NCBI RefSeq assembly: GCF_039539965.1
Contig: NZ_BAABED010000001.1
Span: 3,224,001 to 3,288,000 of the forward strand
Source: Arthrobacter methylotrophus
GTDB lineage: Bacteria; Actinomycetota; Actinomycetes; Actinomycetales; Micrococcaceae
DNA length: 64,000 nucleotides
Direction: 5' to 3'
Under the pieces are notes generated by a model that saw only the letters and a program-made list of their open reading frames with translations, was not told the origin of the DNA and ran no database searches. The position numbers were made by a program, and so were the translations under genes. Shown here piece by piece: positions 56,052 to 64,000 of this stretch (position 1 is the stretch's first letter; the number at the start of each line of letters is the position of its first letter).

Positions 56052-57268
56052 ATGGACGAGGAAATCGCTGTTTTCTGCGGGCTGGATGTCGGGAAATCCG
56101 AACATCACGCGACCGCCCTGGACCGCTCGGGCGAGCGGATTTTCGACAAGCCCTTGCCCCAGGACGAGGCCCGGCTCCGTGAGTTGTTCACAGGCCTGCA
56201 GCAACACGGCAGAGTGCTGGTTATCGTTGACCAGCCCAACACCATCGGCGCACTGCCGATAGCCGTGGCTCGGGACTGCGGAGCCACGGTGGCCTACCTG
56301 CCCGGATTGGCCATGCGCAAGGCCGCGGACCTGTACCCGGGCAAGTCCAAAACCGATGCCCGGGACGCCTTCATCATCGCGGACACGGCACGCTCTATGC
56401 CCCACACCCTGCGGTCCGTGGACCGGGACAGCGAAGTGCTGGCCGCGTTGAAGGTACTCTCCGGTTTCGACGCTGACCTGACCCACGAATGCACACGGGC
56501 GATCAACCGGCTGCGGTCCTTGCTGCTGCAGATCTTCCCCGCCCTGGAGCGAGTCTTCCCGGGCACCGTCCTGACCAGGACCCTGGTGCTGGAGCTGTTC
56601 ATCAAATACGCCGGGCCGACCGGGCTCCGGGCCGCCGGGCGTGGAAACGTGCTGCGCTGGGCCAGGAACCACAGCCGGAAAGACCCCGCCAAGCTCATCG
56701 ACGCAGTCTTCACAGCCCTGGACGAGCAGACCGTCACCGTGATCGGCACCGACGCCGTCGAACTCGTGATTCCACGCGTCGCAGCCCAGATCAAGGAACT
56801 CAAAGAGCAGCGGGCCATCGTTGCCGCCGAAGTGGAAAAGCTCCTGGATGACTTCCCTCTTTCCACGGTCTTGATGTCCATGCCGGGAGTCGGCATCAAG
56901 ACCGCCGCGACCATACTCCTGAGCATCGGCGACGCCAGCACCTTCACCTCCGCAGGCCACCTGGCCGCGTATGCCGGCATCGCACCCGTCACCCGGCGTT
57001 CCGGCACCTCGATCCGCGGGGAGTTCCCCGCCCGTTCCGGCAACAAACAGCTCAAGAACGCGCTCTTCAGATCCGCCTGGATCGCCAGCTGCCACCACCC
57101 GGCGTCCAAGGACTACTACGAAAAGAAACGGGCCCAGGGAAAGAAACACAACGCCGCAGTCATCTGCCTGGCCCGCCGACGCTGCGACGTCATCTTCTCC
57201 ATGCTCAAACACGGCACCCTCTACGAAGACAAACCGGCCCGGACCGCTTGACGAAAAACATAGGGACA
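55948..57268 (+). mobile_element. IS110-family insertion sequence (boundaries approximate)
   Basis: One intact transposase gene flanked by non-coding ends. ATAGGGACA occurs on both sides, at about 55948 and 57260, and may mark the two ends or the core; IS110 elements lack long terminal inverted repeats and target duplications. The real left boundary may lie further out, near 55800-55840. The element sits between the protease gene and the purH terminator, interrupting no gene. Confidence 0.6.
56052..57251 (+). CDS. IS110-family transposase (DEDD recombinase)
   Basis: 399 residues from the ATG at 56052. The RuvC-like N-terminal domain has Asp12 in FCGLDVGKSEH, Asp60 in VIVDQPNT and Asp102/Asp105 in KSKTDARDA; the second position is Asp instead of the Glu described in Piv. 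A helical linker follows. The C-terminal Transposase_20 domain has MSMPGVGIKTAATILLSIGD and AYAGIAPVTRRSGTS, where a Ser in the RRSGTS motif is expected to be the nucleophile. The frame is complete, so the element may be active. Confidence 0.95.
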   Translation: MDEEIAVFCGLDVGKSEHHATALDRSGERIFDKPLPQDEARLRELFTGLQQHGRVLVIVDQPNTIGALPIAVARDCGATVAYLPGLAMRKAADLYPGKSKTDARDAFIIADTARSMPHTLRSVDRDSEVLAALKVLSGFDADLTHECTRAINRLRSLLLQIFPALERVFPGTVLTRTLVLELFIKYAGPTGLRAAGRGNVLRWARNHSRKDPAKLIDAVFTALDEQTVTVIGTDAVELVIPRVAAQIKELKEQRAIVAAEVEKLLDDFPLSTVLMSMPGVGIKTAATILLSIGDASTFTSAGHLAAYAGIAPVTRRSGTSIRGEFPARSGNKQLKNALFRSAWIASCHHPASKDYYEKKRAQGKKHNAAVICLARRRCDVIFSMLKHGTLYEDKPARTA

Positions 57269-57320
57269 CCCGCCCGTTCCTAGGACTGGACATATTAGCT
57301 TCATGCCCAGTCCTGACCAC

Positions 57321-57367
57321 GAACAATGGACATGTCCTCCCGGGAAGGGAGGACATGTCCATTGTTC
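57321..57367. terminator. Perfect 21-bp hairpin between IS110 and purH
   Basis: GAACAATGGACATGTCCTCCC pairs fully with its complement around GGGAA. It begins 17 bases past the purH stop (minus strand). It is probably the purH terminator, though it abuts the IS right end. A second 8-bp pair (AGGACTGG with CCAGTCCT, 57282-57314) lies next to it. Confidence 0.7.
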
Positions 57368-57383
57368 GGTGGAGCGTGTGGAC

Positions 57384-59066
57384 TTAGTGGAAGAAGTGCC
57401 GCGCACCTGTGAAGTACATCGTGATGCCTGCAGCATTGGCCGCGGCAATCACTTCCTCATCACGGACGGAGCCACCTGGCTGGACGACGGCGCGGACACC
57501 GGCATCGATCAGGATCTGCAAGCCATCGGCGAACGGGAAGAACGCATCGGAAGCAGCCACGGCCCCGCGGGCCCGCTCGGGTGCGCCAGTCGCGGAGGCG
57601 TTGGAGGCACCGCCAGGGGCATCGCCGCCAACAGCGACGTTGGACTCCATCTGAACGCCCAGAGTGTTGGCACGCTCGACGGCCAGTTTGCAGGAGTCCA
57701 GACGGTTGACCTGGCCCATGCCGATACCCACTGCGGCGCCGTTGTCGGCAAGGAGGATTGCGTTGGACTTGGCGGCGCGGCAAGCGGTCCAAGCGAACGC
57801 GAGGTCGGCCAGCGTGGCGTCGTCGGCGGCTTCGCCCGCGGCGAGGGTCCAGTTGGCGGGGTTGTCGCCGTCGGCGTCCACCTTGTCGGCTTGCTGGACA
57901 AGGACGCCGCCCGAGACCTGGCGGATCTCCGTCGGGTAGCGGCCGTAGCCGTCCGGCAGCGCCAGCAGGCGGATGTTCTTCTTCTTGGACAGGATGTCAA
58001 CCGCTTCCGGCTCGAAGCCCGGGGCGATGACAACCTCGGTGAAGATCCCGGCCACGGTGCGTGCCATGCCCGCTGTCACAATGCTGTTGGCCGCGATGAC
58101 GCCGCCGAAGGCGGACACGGGATCGCAAGCGTGGGCCTTGGCGTGGGCGTCGGCAATGGGGTCCTCGGCATCCGCGGAGCCAACGGCCACGCCGCACGGA
58201 TTGGCGTGCTTGATGATGGCAACAGCCGGCTCGGAGAAATCGAAGGCTGCGCGCAAGGCGGCATCGGCGTCGACGAAGTTGTTATAGCTCATGGCCTTGC
58301 CGTGCAGCTGGTCTGCCTGGGCGATACCGGCGGGCGCGGCCTTGTCCACGTAGAGGGCCGCCTGCTGGTGTGGGTTCTCGCCGTACCGCAGCACTTCGGA
58401 GCGTTCCAAGGCCAAGCCCGCATAGGCGGGCCAGTCGATGATGCCGTCGCCGTCCTCGTCGAGGAACTGGCTGGCGGTCCAGGTGGCAACGGCGGTGTCA
58501 TACGTTGCGGTGTGGGCGAAGGCCTTTGCTGCGAGGCGGCGGCGGGTCTTCAGGTCGAAACCTCCGGCAGCGGCGGCTTCCACTACGGCGCCGTAGTAGG
58601 TGGGGTCAACCACGATCGCGACGGCGGCGTGGTTCTTCGCGGCCGAACGCACCATGGCGGGGCCCCCGATGTCGATCTGTTCGACGACGTCGTCCTGGGC
58701 TGCGCCGGAGCGGACAGTCTCCACGAACGGGTAAAGGTTCACCACCACCAGGTCGAACGGTTCGATGTCCATGCGGGCGAGCGTTTCCATGTGGGCGGGA
58801 ACCCGACGATCGGCCAGGATGCCGCCGTGAACGCGCGGGTGCAGGGTCTTCACGCGGCCGTCGAGCATCTCCGGGGAACCGGTGACTTCTTCGACTTCCT
58901 TGACCGGAATACCGGCGGCGGCGATCCTCTTTGCGGTGGAGCCGGTGGAGACGATGGCGACTCCTGCTGCGTGCAGGCCCTTCGCGAGCTCCTCCAGCCC
59001 CGTCTTGTCGTAAACCGAGATCAGTGCACGGCGGATGGGAACACGGTCAAGCTGCGTCAAGCTCAC
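57384..59066 (-). CDS. purH: Bifunctional AICAR formyltransferase/IMP cyclohydrolase
   Basis: 560 residues, catalysing the last two steps of IMP synthesis. The GTG at 59066 has GGAGA five bases upstream; the frame is open far upstream but without signal. The cyclohydrolase (MGS-like) domain has [19 protein letters not shown] and [15 protein letters not shown]; the transformylase domain has [26 protein letters not shown], and [18 protein letters not shown] with [11 protein letters not shown]. Its substrate AICAR is ZMP, the ligand of the riboswitch found upstream of glyA, which ties the two loci together. Confidence 0.97.
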   Translation of the reverse strand: MSLTQLDRVPIRRALISVYDKTGLEELAKGLHAAGVAIVSTGSTAKRIAAAGIPVKEVEEVTGSPEMLDGRVKTLHPRVHGGILADRRVPAHMETLARMDIEPFDLVVVNLYPFVETVRSGAAQDDVVEQIDIGGPAMVRSAAKNHAAVAIVVDPTYYGAVVEAAAAGGFDLKTRRRLAAKAFAHTATYDTAVATWTASQFLDEDGDGIIDWPAYAGLALERSEVLRYGENPHQQAALYVDKAAPAGIAQADQLHGKAMSYNNFVDADAALRAAFDFSEPAVAIIKHANPCGVAVGSADAEDPIADAHAKAHACDPVSAFGGVIAANSIVTAGMARTVAGIFTEVVIAPGFEPEAVDILSKKKNIRLLALPDGYGRYPTEIRQVSGGVLVQQADKVDADGDNPANWTLAAGEAADDATLADLAFAWTACRAAKSNAILLADNGAAVGIGMGQVNRLDSCKLAVERANTLGVQMESNVAVGGDAPGGASNASATGAPERARGAVAASDAFFPFADGLQILIDAGVRAVVQPGGSVRDEEVIAAANAAGITMYFTGARHFFH

Positions 59067-59174
59067 AAAAGTCTCCGTCTTATGTCGCGGGATTCCACGG
59101 TTGCTGGGGATACGGGCAAGTTTATCGTGTTGTGGCTCCACTTCGATTTTCGAGACGCGGCACTGCCCGCAACA

Positions 59175-59180
59175 TAAGGT
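59175..59180 (+). promoter_or_regulatory. -10 box of leaderless sugar kinase promoter
   Basis: TAAGGT, six bases before the ATG at 59187. The bases also resemble a ribosome site (AAGGTGG), so a leadered reading is possible. Confidence 0.5.
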
Positions 59181-59186
59181 GGGGCT

Positions 59187-60113
59187 ATGGGTTCCGAGGA
59201 TGTGATTTTGGTGGCCGACGTCGGCAAGAGCCGGTGCCGGGTTGAACTCAGGCAGGGCGATAAAGTCTTGGGTTCGGCGGACCAGCATGGTTTCCCCGGC
59301 TTGGGGATGGATCACGGAGCCCGGTTCGCATTCGAGCTGCTCGCGGACACCGCCGCCATGCTGCCGGCCGGGGTCCCGAGCGATTCCTTGTGGGGAATCG
59401 GCGCCGCCGTAGCCGGGGTTGAGGCCTCCGCGGAGAACTCCCGTGAGCTCGCGGCCCTGCTTTCCAAACGTTTCCGGGTGCCCGCTGCAGTCCTCTCGGA
59501 TGCCACAGCCGCCCACCTTGGCGCCCTCCAGGGCGCACCGGGAACCGTGCTGATTGTGGGTACTGGCGCCGTAGCCTTCCGCTTTGACGACGCCGGTAAC
59601 CTCCACCGTGCCGACGGTTGGGGGCCGCTGCTGGGTGATCGCGAAAGCGGTCGCTGGATCGGCCAGCAAGGACTTCAGGCCGCATTGCAAGCGCACGACG
59701 GCGGCCCGGCAACTTCGCTGCTCGCCTCCGCCGCCGCGTTGGCTGGCTCGCCGGGTCACCTTCCGGCGTGGCTCGCCGAGTCCGACAACCCGGCCCGGAC
59801 AATGGCGCGGTTCACGCCCGAGGTACTGCACGCGGCGGAGGCTGGAGACGCCGTCGCACGCTCCCTCCTGGACGAAGCGTGCAGGCTTCTCGTGAACACG
59901 GTGACCCTTGCCTCAGACGACTCGAAGCGGGTGGCGCTCCTTGGCGGGGTAGTGAAATCGGAGTTCTTTGCCGGGCTCTTGCACAACGCCCTCGCTTCGG
60001 CTGGGATTGAGGTGGTTGCGCCGCTCGGCGATGGGATGGACGGTGCCGCCCTCGCAGCGAACCGCCGCGGGCTCCTTCAGGAAAGGTATATTCACCGTGA
60101 CGGAACAGTCTGA
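59187..60113 (+). CDS. BadF/BadG-type N-acetylglucosamine/MurNAc kinase
   Basis: 308 residues of the ASKHA (actin-like ATPase) fold. Phosphate 1: [14 protein letters not shown]; phosphate 2: [13 protein letters not shown]; and the segment [22 protein letters not shown] typical of GlcNAc kinases; the adenosine motif is [10 protein letters not shown]. It overlaps murQ by 17 bases, so the likely job is to phosphorylate MurNAc and/or GlcNAc recovered from cell wall, as MurK does. Divergent from purH. Confidence 0.9.
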   Translation: MGSEDVILVADVGKSRCRVELRQGDKVLGSADQHGFPGLGMDHGARFAFELLADTAAMLPAGVPSDSLWGIGAAVAGVEASAENSRELAALLSKRFRVPAAVLSDATAAHLGALQGAPGTVLIVGTGAVAFRFDDAGNLHRADGWGPLLGDRESGRWIGQQGLQAALQAHDGGPATSLLASAAALAGSPGHLPAWLAESDNPARTMARFTPEVLHAAEAGDAVARSLLDEACRLLVNTVTLASDDSKRVALLGGVVKSEFFAGLLHNALASAGIEVVAPLGDGMDGAALAANRRGLLQERYIHRDGTV

Positions 60114-61050
60114 CGCAGCTCCCCCCGAAGACGAGCTCAAGGAACTCCGCTCCGAGCTCGCGGACCTCCAAACCGAAGCCGCATTGCCCGCGCTGGGTGA
60201 ATTGGACACGATGGGAACGGCCGAGCTCGTCTCCGCCATGAACGAGCAGAACCGGGGAGTCCCGGCCGCCGTCGAACGCGCCAGCGGGCAGATCGCCGCG
60301 GTGGTCGACGCCGTAGCGGAACGCCTCGCGCACGGTGGGCGGCTGATCTATGTGGGCGCCGGAACGGCGGGGCGGCTCGGTGTCCTGGACGCGAGCGAAT
60401 GCCCGCCCACCTTCGGCACTCCCCCGGGTCTCGTCGTCGGGATCATCGCCGGCGGCACCCAGGCCGTCCAGAAACCAGTGGAGTACGCCGAGGACAACGC
60501 CACGGCCGGAGCCCGGGACCTGCACGACATCAGCGTGACTGAGGCGGACGCCGTCGTCGGGATTTCGGCGTCGGGACGCACACCCTACGTGATCGGCGCG
60601 CTTGAGGAAGCCCGCAGCCGTGGGGCATTTACGGCATCGCTTGCCTGCAACCACGACTCCCCCATCAGCAAACTGGCGGACGTGGCGATCGACGTCGTGG
60701 TCGGTCCGGAGTTCATTGCCGGTTCCACGCGGCTCAAGGCGGGCACAGCCCAAAAGCTCGTCCTCAATATGATCAGCACGCTCGCCATGGTCAAGCTCGG
60801 CAAGACCTATGGAAACCTGATGGTAGATCTGCGCGCCACTAACAAGAAGCTCCTTGCGAGGTCCCAGCGGACCGTCCAACATGCCACGGGAGTGGATGCG
60901 GAGACAGCGATTCGCGCCCTGGATTCGGTGGGTGGTTCGGCGAAGGCGGCCATCCTGGTGGTGCTGACAGGTATCGATCCCGGGCAGGCGAAGAGTGCTT
61001 TGGACGCGGCCGGAGGCTTCCTGCGGAGGGCGATCCGGGACCACGGATAG
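60097..61050 (+). CDS. murQ: N-acetylmuramic acid 6-phosphate etherase
   Basis: 317 residues, cleaving the lactyl ether of MurNAc-6-phosphate to GlcNAc-6-phosphate and lactate. The GTG at 60097 has AGGAAAGG upstream; the open frame before it overlaps the kinase gene. SIS-domain motifs are YVGAGTAGRLGVLDASECPPTFG, with the catalytic Glu in SECPP, and ISASGRTPYVIGAL, SLACNHDSPIS, and the GTAQKLVLNMISTLAMVKLGK helix. The overlapping kinase makes its substrate, giving a two-gene peptidoglycan recycling unit. Confidence 0.96.
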   Translation: MTEQSDAAPPEDELKELRSELADLQTEAALPALGELDTMGTAELVSAMNEQNRGVPAAVERASGQIAAVVDAVAERLAHGGRLIYVGAGTAGRLGVLDASECPPTFGTPPGLVVGIIAGGTQAVQKPVEYAEDNATAGARDLHDISVTEADAVVGISASGRTPYVIGALEEARSRGAFTASLACNHDSPISKLADVAIDVVVGPEFIAGSTRLKAGTAQKLVLNMISTLAMVKLGKTYGNLMVDLRATNKKLLARSQRTVQHATGVDAETAIRALDSVGGSAKAAILVVLTGIDPGQAKSALDAAGGFLRRAIRDHG

Positions 61051-61067
61051 AGAGCCTTCCCCATCCC

Positions 61068-61128
61068 CAACTAACACGCATTAGATGTCGTTTTGAGCCG
61101 TCATAGCGACAACAACTGCGAGTCAGTG
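61068..61128. repeat. Palindromic intergenic element, copy 4 (opposite orientation)
   Basis: Its complement reads GACTCGCAGTTGTTGTCG, then CTATGACGGCTCAAAACGAC, then ATCTAATGCGTGTTAGTTGG, matching copies 1-3. It sits between the convergent murQ and purN genes. Confidence 0.85.
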
Positions 61129-61144
61129 GGGGGGTGCACGAGAC

Positions 61145-61717
61145 TCAGGCGTGCTTTCGCGCCGCAAGCTCTGCGAGGGTCCGGACCAAGAGCCTGCGTT
61201 CCACTACCTTGATGCGTTCGTGCAGGGTGTCCTCGGTGTCCTCCGGGGCGATCGCGACAGCTTCCTGGGCGATGATAGGGCCGGTGTCCACGCCGGCGTC
61301 GGCCCAGTGGACAGTGCAGCCCGTGACCTTCACTCCATAGGCCATCGCATCGCGGACTCCGTGAGCCCCCGGAAAGGCCGGCAACAGCGCCGGGTGGGTG
61401 TTCAGATATTTGCCGCCGAACGCATCGATGAATTCCGGGCTGACAATCCGCATGAACCCCGAGGAAACCACCACGTCCGGGTGGTACGCGGCAACAGCCG
61501 TGGTCAGCGCGGCGTTCCAATCGGCCCGGTCAGCATAGTCCTTGAAGTCCACCACGAAGGTATCCAGCCCTGCCTCGGCGGAACGTTCCACGCCGTAAGT
61601 GCCCGGCCTGTCGGCACCTACGGCTGCGATCTCAACGTCCAGCTCGCCCGCTTTCACGGCGTCGATAACTGACTGGAGATTGGAACCGGTGCCGGAGACG
61701 AGGACAACAATGCGCAT
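61145..61717 (-). CDS. purN: Phosphoribosylglycinamide formyltransferase
   Basis: 190 residues, transferring a formyl group from 10-formyl-THF to GAR in purine synthesis. Motifs: VVLVSGTGSNLQSVID at the phosphate site, GFMRIVSPEFIDAFGGKYLNTHPALLPAFPG with the catalytic Asn-His pair, and VDTGPIIAQEAV with the Asp. Usually adjacent to purH in Actinobacteria; here a kinase-murQ module on the other strand lies between them. Start fixed by TAAGCT six bases upstream. Confidence 0.96.
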   Translation of the reverse strand: MRIVVLVSGTGSNLQSVIDAVKAGELDVEIAAVGADRPGTYGVERSAEAGLDTFVVDFKDYADRADWNAALTTAVAAYHPDVVVSSGFMRIVSPEFIDAFGGKYLNTHPALLPAFPGAHGVRDAMAYGVKVTGCTVHWADAGVDTGPIIAQEAVAIAPEDTEDTLHERIKVVERRLLVRTLAELAARKHA

Positions 61718-61723
61718 TGCACT

Positions 61724-61729
61724 AGCTTA
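61724..61729 (-). promoter_or_regulatory. -10 box of leaderless purN promoter
   Basis: TAAGCT, six bases before the ATG at 61717. It nearly abuts the divergent TAGGCT box at 61743, so the two promoters are back to back. Confidence 0.6.
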
Positions 61730-61742
61730 TGGGTGGCTCGCG

Positions 61743-61748
61743 TAGGCT
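61743..61748 (+). promoter_or_regulatory. -10 box of leaderless membrane-protein promoter
   Basis: TAGGCT, seven bases before the ATG at 61756. It decides against the earlier in-frame ATG at 61729. Confidence 0.55.
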
Positions 61749-61755
61749 GGAAAAC

Positions 61756-62178
61756 ATGAATTCCGGCGTTGGACCCAGCCCTCAGCAGCATCCACAAAAC
61801 GAAGCTGCCAAATCAGCGCTTGCAGTTACCCAAACGTTGTTCAGGTCATTCCTGCTCACTGTGCTTGGCGCCATCTTCGTCTACGTCCTGAACATCAGCT
61901 ACGTCTGGCTCAGTGCCGTCCTCACCGTCATCGCGGGGGTGCTTGGCGTGGTGGTTCTCGTCCGCACCATCAGGTTCAAGCAGCCGCGCGTCGTGTTACT
62001 CGGCACCATCTCCGGGCTGGTAGTCACGGCCATCATGTGCGTGCTGGTGCTGACTGCAGTCGTCTTCTTCCAACAAATCCGCACCTTGCAGGACTGCGCG
62101 CGGAGCGCGCTGACGCTCCAGGCCCAAAACTCCTGCCAGGTGGACTTCCAAAAGTCCGTTCCCTCCGGGTTGCGCTAG
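61756..62178 (+). CDS. Hypothetical membrane protein with three helices
   Basis: 140 residues. After about 25 polar residues come three membrane segments (about 32-52, 53-68 and 79-102), then a short tail with two Cys (LQDCARSALTLQAQNSCQVDF) that could form a disulfide outside the cell. I recognise no named family. It lies between divergent purN and convergent DUF6350 genes; the spacing to the latter is 31 bases. Confidence 0.78.
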   Translation: MNSGVGPSPQQHPQNEAAKSALAVTQTLFRSFLLTVLGAIFVYVLNISYVWLSAVLTVIAGVLGVVVLVRTIRFKQPRVVLLGTISGLVVTAIMCVLVLTAVVFFQQIRTLQDCARSALTLQAQNSCQVDFQKSVPSGLR

Positions 62179-62209
62179 CCCAGCCACAAGCCAAGGCGCG
62201 GTAGGCACC

Positions 62210-63541
62210 TTAGCCGCGGTCGCCGTCGTACGCGGGAGCGTCAAGGTCCGCTTCGCGGAGCTTCTGCCGCCGCTCGAGCCACGGCCCTACCGAGTAACCG
62301 ATCACGACGCCGATCCCCACCTCCGCGGCGATCCAGCTTGCCGTCCACAGGGGGTCGGGGCCGATCGCGGTGAGGCGTCCGATTCCAGCGGAACCGCGCG
62401 CCAGCCAGGCCAGGACGCCCGCCAGGGCACCTGCAACCACGCCGATGAGCGCACCCAGGAACAGTGTGGAAACAGTAACGGTGAACCATCGCGCCCTGAT
62501 CTTGATGGAGAGCCATTCGTCGAAATGGTTCTCGCCCGCCCGCAGGAACCACCAGCCCGCCAACAGGCCGGCGATCACCGGAAGCGCAAGTGCCGCGGTG
62601 CCGAAGTCAAGCTGTCCGGTGGGCAACGCCCCGAAGATGGGAATGGCAGGAAGGGGTCCGACGGCGGTACCCAGCGGCCCGGCGTGCGAGCCTATGCCAA
62701 GATCGAACCCGGCGCCGGAGGACCAAGCCAGGGTGAAAACCGCCAGGTTGGGCAGGTAGCCGAGCTGGGCGATCGTCAGGACGCCACCGCCCAGGGCACC
62801 GGCTTTCAGGCCTTCGTAGACGGCAATGATGTCCGTCCAATGGATGACGAGATCGACGGCAAGCAACGAGGCTGCAAGTGTCAGGGCACCCATGGTCGCA
62901 ACGAACCCGGCTATGATGGCGGAGCCGAAATAGGACCCGGCCCAACGGGAATGTTGGCTGGTGCGTGCGAGCCAATCGACGGCGTCGACGCCAATGAGCC
63001 TGCTCCAGGAGCCGGACTCGCGCCGGGCACCTACCACCATGCCGAGGCCGAACGGGATGAGCGGCAGCAATGCAGCGAACCAGATGTTGATGACAACATC
63101 CCCGGTGCGGCAGATGAATCCGGTGGCCGCGCCAAATGCTCCGTAGACAAGCAACGCCCCGAAGAAGGCCTGCCAGAGCTGGTCTGTGTAGGATGCCCGG
63201 GCTAGTCGGCGCCCGGCGCGCCATGCAAGGAGGAAGGGAACCAGGGTCAGCCCGAGGGGGATGAGCGACAACATGCCGGAGCCCGGGAGGCCCGCGGTTC
63301 CTATGTTGACCGTGGCAAGCTGAAGAGGGACCCCATGGACCAGCAGCCAGGTTTGACCAGCCAAGCGTGCCAGGAAATCGATGCTGTGGTCCTGGAAGCC
63401 ATCGGTGGCCCAGACACCCACGAGCGGCAGGACCACCACGAGCGCCGAGATGATGACGGCCTGGACCGACTCAAGGGCACCCTGCAACCACAAAGGCATG
63501 GGCAGGCCACGGTTACCAGTCTGATCAGCGCGGAGTTTCAT
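62210..63541 (-). CDS. DUF6350 family integral membrane protein
   Basis: 443 residues with about ten membrane helices. Repeated Gly/Pro-rich helices such as GMLSLIPLGLTLVPFLLAWRAGRRLARA and the purN neighbourhood match the actinobacterial DUF6350 family. A charged cytoplasmic tail (READLDAPAYDGDRG) ends the protein. The ATG at 63541 has AGGA upstream. No function is established for the family. Confidence 0.85.
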   Translation of the reverse strand: MKLRADQTGNRGLPMPLWLQGALESVQAVIISALVVVLPLVGVWATDGFQDHSIDFLARLAGQTWLLVHGVPLQLATVNIGTAGLPGSGMLSLIPLGLTLVPFLLAWRAGRRLARASYTDQLWQAFFGALLVYGAFGAATGFICRTGDVVINIWFAALLPLIPFGLGMVVGARRESGSWSRLIGVDAVDWLARTSQHSRWAGSYFGSAIIAGFVATMGALTLAASLLAVDLVIHWTDIIAVYEGLKAGALGGGVLTIAQLGYLPNLAVFTLAWSSGAGFDLGIGSHAGPLGTAVGPLPAIPIFGALPTGQLDFGTAALALPVIAGLLAGWWFLRAGENHFDEWLSIKIRARWFTVTVSTLFLGALIGVVAGALAGVLAWLARGSAGIGRLTAIGPDPLWTASWIAAEVGIGVVIGYSVGPWLERRQKLREADLDAPAYDGDRG

Positions 63542-63604
63542 CGTGTCCTATCGTGCCACGGCGTGCCCCACTCCCCCGGCAGGCGCCCGCAGATCCCGCC
63601 AATC

Positions 63605-63797
63605 CCCTCAACGCTCCCTCACCTTTGCCGCATCTCCGAGCGACGCTCGCTCACCTTTAACCCCCGAAAGCGAAACGCTCCTGCACACCCGCCGTCGCGC
63701 CGTCGCATAAATGAGCGAGCGTCCGGGAAAACCCGCGAACAAGTGCAGGAGGATCGCCGGAAAACCAGCCAAAAGTGAGCGAGCGTCCGGGGATGCC
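63605..63797. repeat. Cluster of six degenerate GTGAGCGAGCGTC repeats
   Basis: The 331-base gap before the DUF4383 gene holds no ORF of note. Instead a core GTGAGCGAGCGTC, with variants such as GTGAGGGAGCGTT and GTGCAGGAGCGTT, occurs three times on the minus strand (about 63609-63622, 63641-63658, 63674-63689) and three times on the plus strand (63711-63731, 63741-63764, 63773-63797). AAAA or CAAA runs lie next to several copies. Confidence 0.75.
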
Positions 63798-63872
63798 AAG
63801 CCGCCCCCGAGCGCTTTTTGCATAAGTCAGACGTAAAATTGGAGTGTTCGCAAGAGGTGGATGGAGGGCATA

Positions 63873-64000
63873 ATGACTACCGCAACCCCACATGCGCACG
63901 GTATTCACTTCGGACGCACAGACGTCCAGAACATCGGCATGGGTGTGGGTATTCTGATGGCGCTGGTGGGCCTTCTCGGATTCATTCCGGGCATCACCAT
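63873..64000 (+). CDS. DUF4383 family membrane protein, C-terminus cut by window edge
   Basis: Forty-two residues are visible before the right edge. The ATG at 63873 has GGAGGG upstream at good spacing. After a polar start, the first helix GVGILMALVGLLGFIPGIT matches the opening of DUF4383 proteins, small four-helix membrane proteins common in Actinobacteria. Function unknown. Confidence 0.72.
   Translation, partial: MTTATPHAHGIHFGRTDVQNIGMGVGILMALVGLLGFIPGIT

Noticed and set aside
55893-57362. 489-codon minus-strand frame over the IS110 transposase
   Set aside because: Mirror frame of the transposase with Gly/Val-rich composition and no motif.
57303-59177. 624-codon plus-strand frame over purH
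   Set aside because: Shadow of purH, which is complete and has all its motifs on the other strand.
63605-63797. CRISPR array
   Set aside because: The repeats are degenerate, occur in both orientations and have irregular spacing; no cas genes.

Overview
The window comes from a high-GC Gram-positive bacterium. Gene content, gene order and protein style point to the family Micrococcaceae, most likely Arthrobacter in the broad sense (Arthrobacter, Paenarthrobacter or Pseudarthrobacter). The supporting clues are the actinobacterial mazG-eno-ftsB-DUF501-ppx string, sdhCDAB, a monomeric NADP isocitrate dehydrogenase, many GTG and TTG starts, and very GC-rich third codon positions. The genus call is an inference from resemblance; no rRNA or tRNA gene was seen.

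Layout. 0-5.5 kb (minus strand): mazG, enolase, ftsB, DUF501, ppx and a subtilisin-like protease cut by the window edge. 5.5-15.7 kb (minus): a nucleoside uptake and salvage block with a BMP-type lipoprotein, an ABC ATPase, two permeases, cytidine deaminase, thymidine phosphorylase, two DedA proteins and adenosine deaminase. 16-18 kb: an organic-peroxide operon (ohrR-ohr-oxidoreductase) with an OhrR-type operator inside its promoter. 18-20.5 kb: an M20 amidohydrolase and GDP-mannose pyrophosphorylase. 20.7-24.2 kb (plus): sdhCDAB. 24.3-29.3 kb: hydrolase, YihY, 2H phosphoesterase, trpS, exonuclease III and a membrane protein. 29.4-34.5 kb: an ABC-2 exporter with two permeases, a SHOCT protein and a NarL-type two-component system. 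34.6-37.9 kb: one-carbon metabolism (folD, glyA behind a ZTP riboswitch, divergent purU). 38-47 kb (plus): methyltransferase, gamma-carbonic anhydrase, a ROK regulator with a monosaccharide ABC importer, and a MacB-like ABC pair. 47.5-55.8 kb: an oxidoreductase, two secreted proteins (one chaplin-like with an LAxTG sorting signal), DoxX, isocitrate dehydrogenase and two tandem secreted serine proteases, the first frameshifted. 56-57.3 kb: an IS110-family element. 57.4-64 kb: purH, a sugar kinase-murQ pair, purN, two membrane proteins and a DUF4383 gene cut by the edge.

Four signals cut across the annotated genes. First, about 14 genes share a promoter layout in which a TANNNT-like -10 box ends six or seven bases before the start codon, which implies leaderless mRNAs and fixes several start sites. 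Second, a roughly 62-bp palindromic element recurs at four intergenic sites, with a related fifth. Third, two independent genes are each broken by one missing G in the same local sequence, CCCGGGGC. Fourth, a clear ZTP (pfl) aptamer precedes glyA. The IS110 element carries a 5' non-coding segment where a bridge RNA would be expected.
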